A stretch of DNA of 64,000 nt from Methylocella silvestris BL2 (GTDB taxonomy: Bacteria > Pseudomonadota > Alphaproteobacteria > Rhizobiales > Beijerinckiaceae). The translations under genes were made by a program, and so were the position numbers. Of this stretch, positions 63,282 through 64,000 are shown piece by piece; the first letter of the stretch is position 1, and each line of letters starts with the position of its first letter. The stretch is from contig NC_011666.1 of assembly GCF_000021745.1 (NCBI RefSeq), forward strand, positions 3,995,001-4,059,000. Reading direction: 5' to 3'. The notes under the pieces were generated by a model. That model searched no databases and was not told where the DNA came from. It saw nothing but the letters and a program-made list of their open reading frames with translations.

Positions 63282-64000
63282 ATGACGAAACGGATTCGCA
63301 AGGCTGTTTTTCCGGTCGCGGGCCTCGGCACGCGGTTTCTTCCGGCGACCAAATCGATCCCGAAGGAAATGTTGACGATCGTCGATCGTCCCGTGCTTCA
63401 GCATGTCGTCGAGGAGGCGGCCGAGGCCGGCATCGAGCATTTCATCTTCGTCACCGGACGCGGCAAGGCGGTCATCGAAGATCATTTCGACATCGCCTAT
63501 GAGCTTGACGACACGCTGCAGAAACGCGGCAAGCTGAAAGAGTTCAACGCCCTCAAGGAGCAATTGCCAGCCGCCGGCGCGACGAGCTTTACGCGCCAGC
63601 AGGCGCCGCTCGGCCTTGGCCATGCGATCTGGTGCGCGCGGGAGCTCGTCGGCGACGAGCCTTTCGCCGTGCTGCTGCCCGACATGGTGACGATGGCCGG
63701 CCCGCAGAGTTCAGGCCGCTGCCTCTCCCAATGCATTGAAGCCTATGCAAAGCACGGCGGCAACATCATCGCCGTCGAGGAAGTCGCGCCGGAAGAGACG
63801 CACCAATATGGAATCGTATCGATCGGCAGGGATTTCGGCTCATCTTTCGAGATTACCGGCATGGTGGAGAAGCCGCCGCAGGGAACCGCGCCGTCGAACT
63901 GCATCATTTCCGGCCGCTATCTGCTCGGCCCGGAAATCTTCAAGATTCTGGAAAAGGTCGAGAAGGGCGCAGGCGGCGAGATCCAGCTGACCGACGGCAT
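63282..64000 (+). CDS. galU: UTP-glucose-1-phosphate uridylyltransferase GalU (partial)
   Basis: The first 239 codons of GalU, which makes UDP-glucose for glycans and feeds GalE. The nucleotide-binding start [22 protein letters not shown], then [20 protein letters not shown] and FAVLLPDM are present. The frame is open to the right edge, so the 3' end is outside the window. ATG 63282. Confidence 0.95.
   Translation, partial: MTKRIRKAVFPVAGLGTRFLPATKSIPKEMLTIVDRPVLQHVVEEAAEAGIEHFIFVTGRGKAVIEDHFDIAYELDDTLQKRGKLKEFNALKEQLPAAGATSFTRQQAPLGLGHAIWCARELVGDEPFAVLLPDMVTMAGPQSSGRCLSQCIEAYAKHGGNIIAVEEVAPEETHQYGIVSIGRDFGSSFEITGMVEKPPQGTAPSNCIISGRYLLGPEIFKILEKVEKGAGGEIQLTDG

Overview
The window is about 62% GC, densely coded, and reads as chromosome of a nitrogen-fixing alphaproteobacterium. 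A methylotroph or methanotroph of the Beijerinckiaceae/Methylocystaceae type is the best guess. The evidence is an O2-sensitive rhizobial-type NifA, two Irr proteins, an N-terminally extended UvrB, an NAD-linked molybdenum formate dehydrogenase operon, and a cbb3 oxidase operon. No methane monooxygenase, methanol dehydrogenase, rRNA, tRNA, transposase or CRISPR array was seen, so the family assignment is inference.

Region 1 (1-16.3 kb) is a nif island. nifH-nifD (nifK lies off the left edge) run leftward from a sigma-54/NifA promoter. A second leftward operon runs nifB, 4Fe-4S ferredoxin, IscA-like, TPR protein, LRV-FeS protein, two nifZ, nifT, DUF6129-like, a DegT-fold protein without its catalytic lysine, 2Fe-2S ferredoxin, a small unknown gene and a SIR2-like protein. 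It starts at another sigma-54 promoter with two NifA sites. nifA runs rightward. It shares one central NifA site with a divergent YqeB-like (molybdenum-hydroxylase accessory family) gene, and both have -24/-12 elements. A truncated haemoglobin with an overlapping unknown gene, and an Irr-type Fur protein, follow.

Region 2 (16.5-33.6 kb) holds mscL, a small secreted peptide, the fdsGBA-fdhD-fdsD formate dehydrogenase operon ending at a clear terminator, and ccoNOQP-ccoGHIS. The ccoGHIS part ends in an MFS gene with the metal-binding motifs of the copper importer CcoA. These genes supply reductant from C1 oxidation and microaerobic respiration, both of which nitrogen fixation needs.

Region 3 (33.6-42.9 kb) has a frameshifted dihaem peroxidase, uvrB, an AT-rich (probably foreign) P-loop ATPase gene, a convergent pair of lytic transglycosylases and a small c-type cytochrome.

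Region 4 (42.9-64 kb) is mostly housekeeping: mog, an ATP-grasp/alpha-E protein with a transglutaminase, GST-queG-SDR, LysR and aldo/keto reductase, a bacteriophytochrome kinase, an M3 peptidase, DsbA-like/DUF1178/glutaredoxin, irr-hemH, a bufferin-type copper RiPP operon, galE, and galU cut by the right edge. Copper and iron handling recur across the window (CcoA, CcoI, bufferin, two Irr, ferrochelatase).
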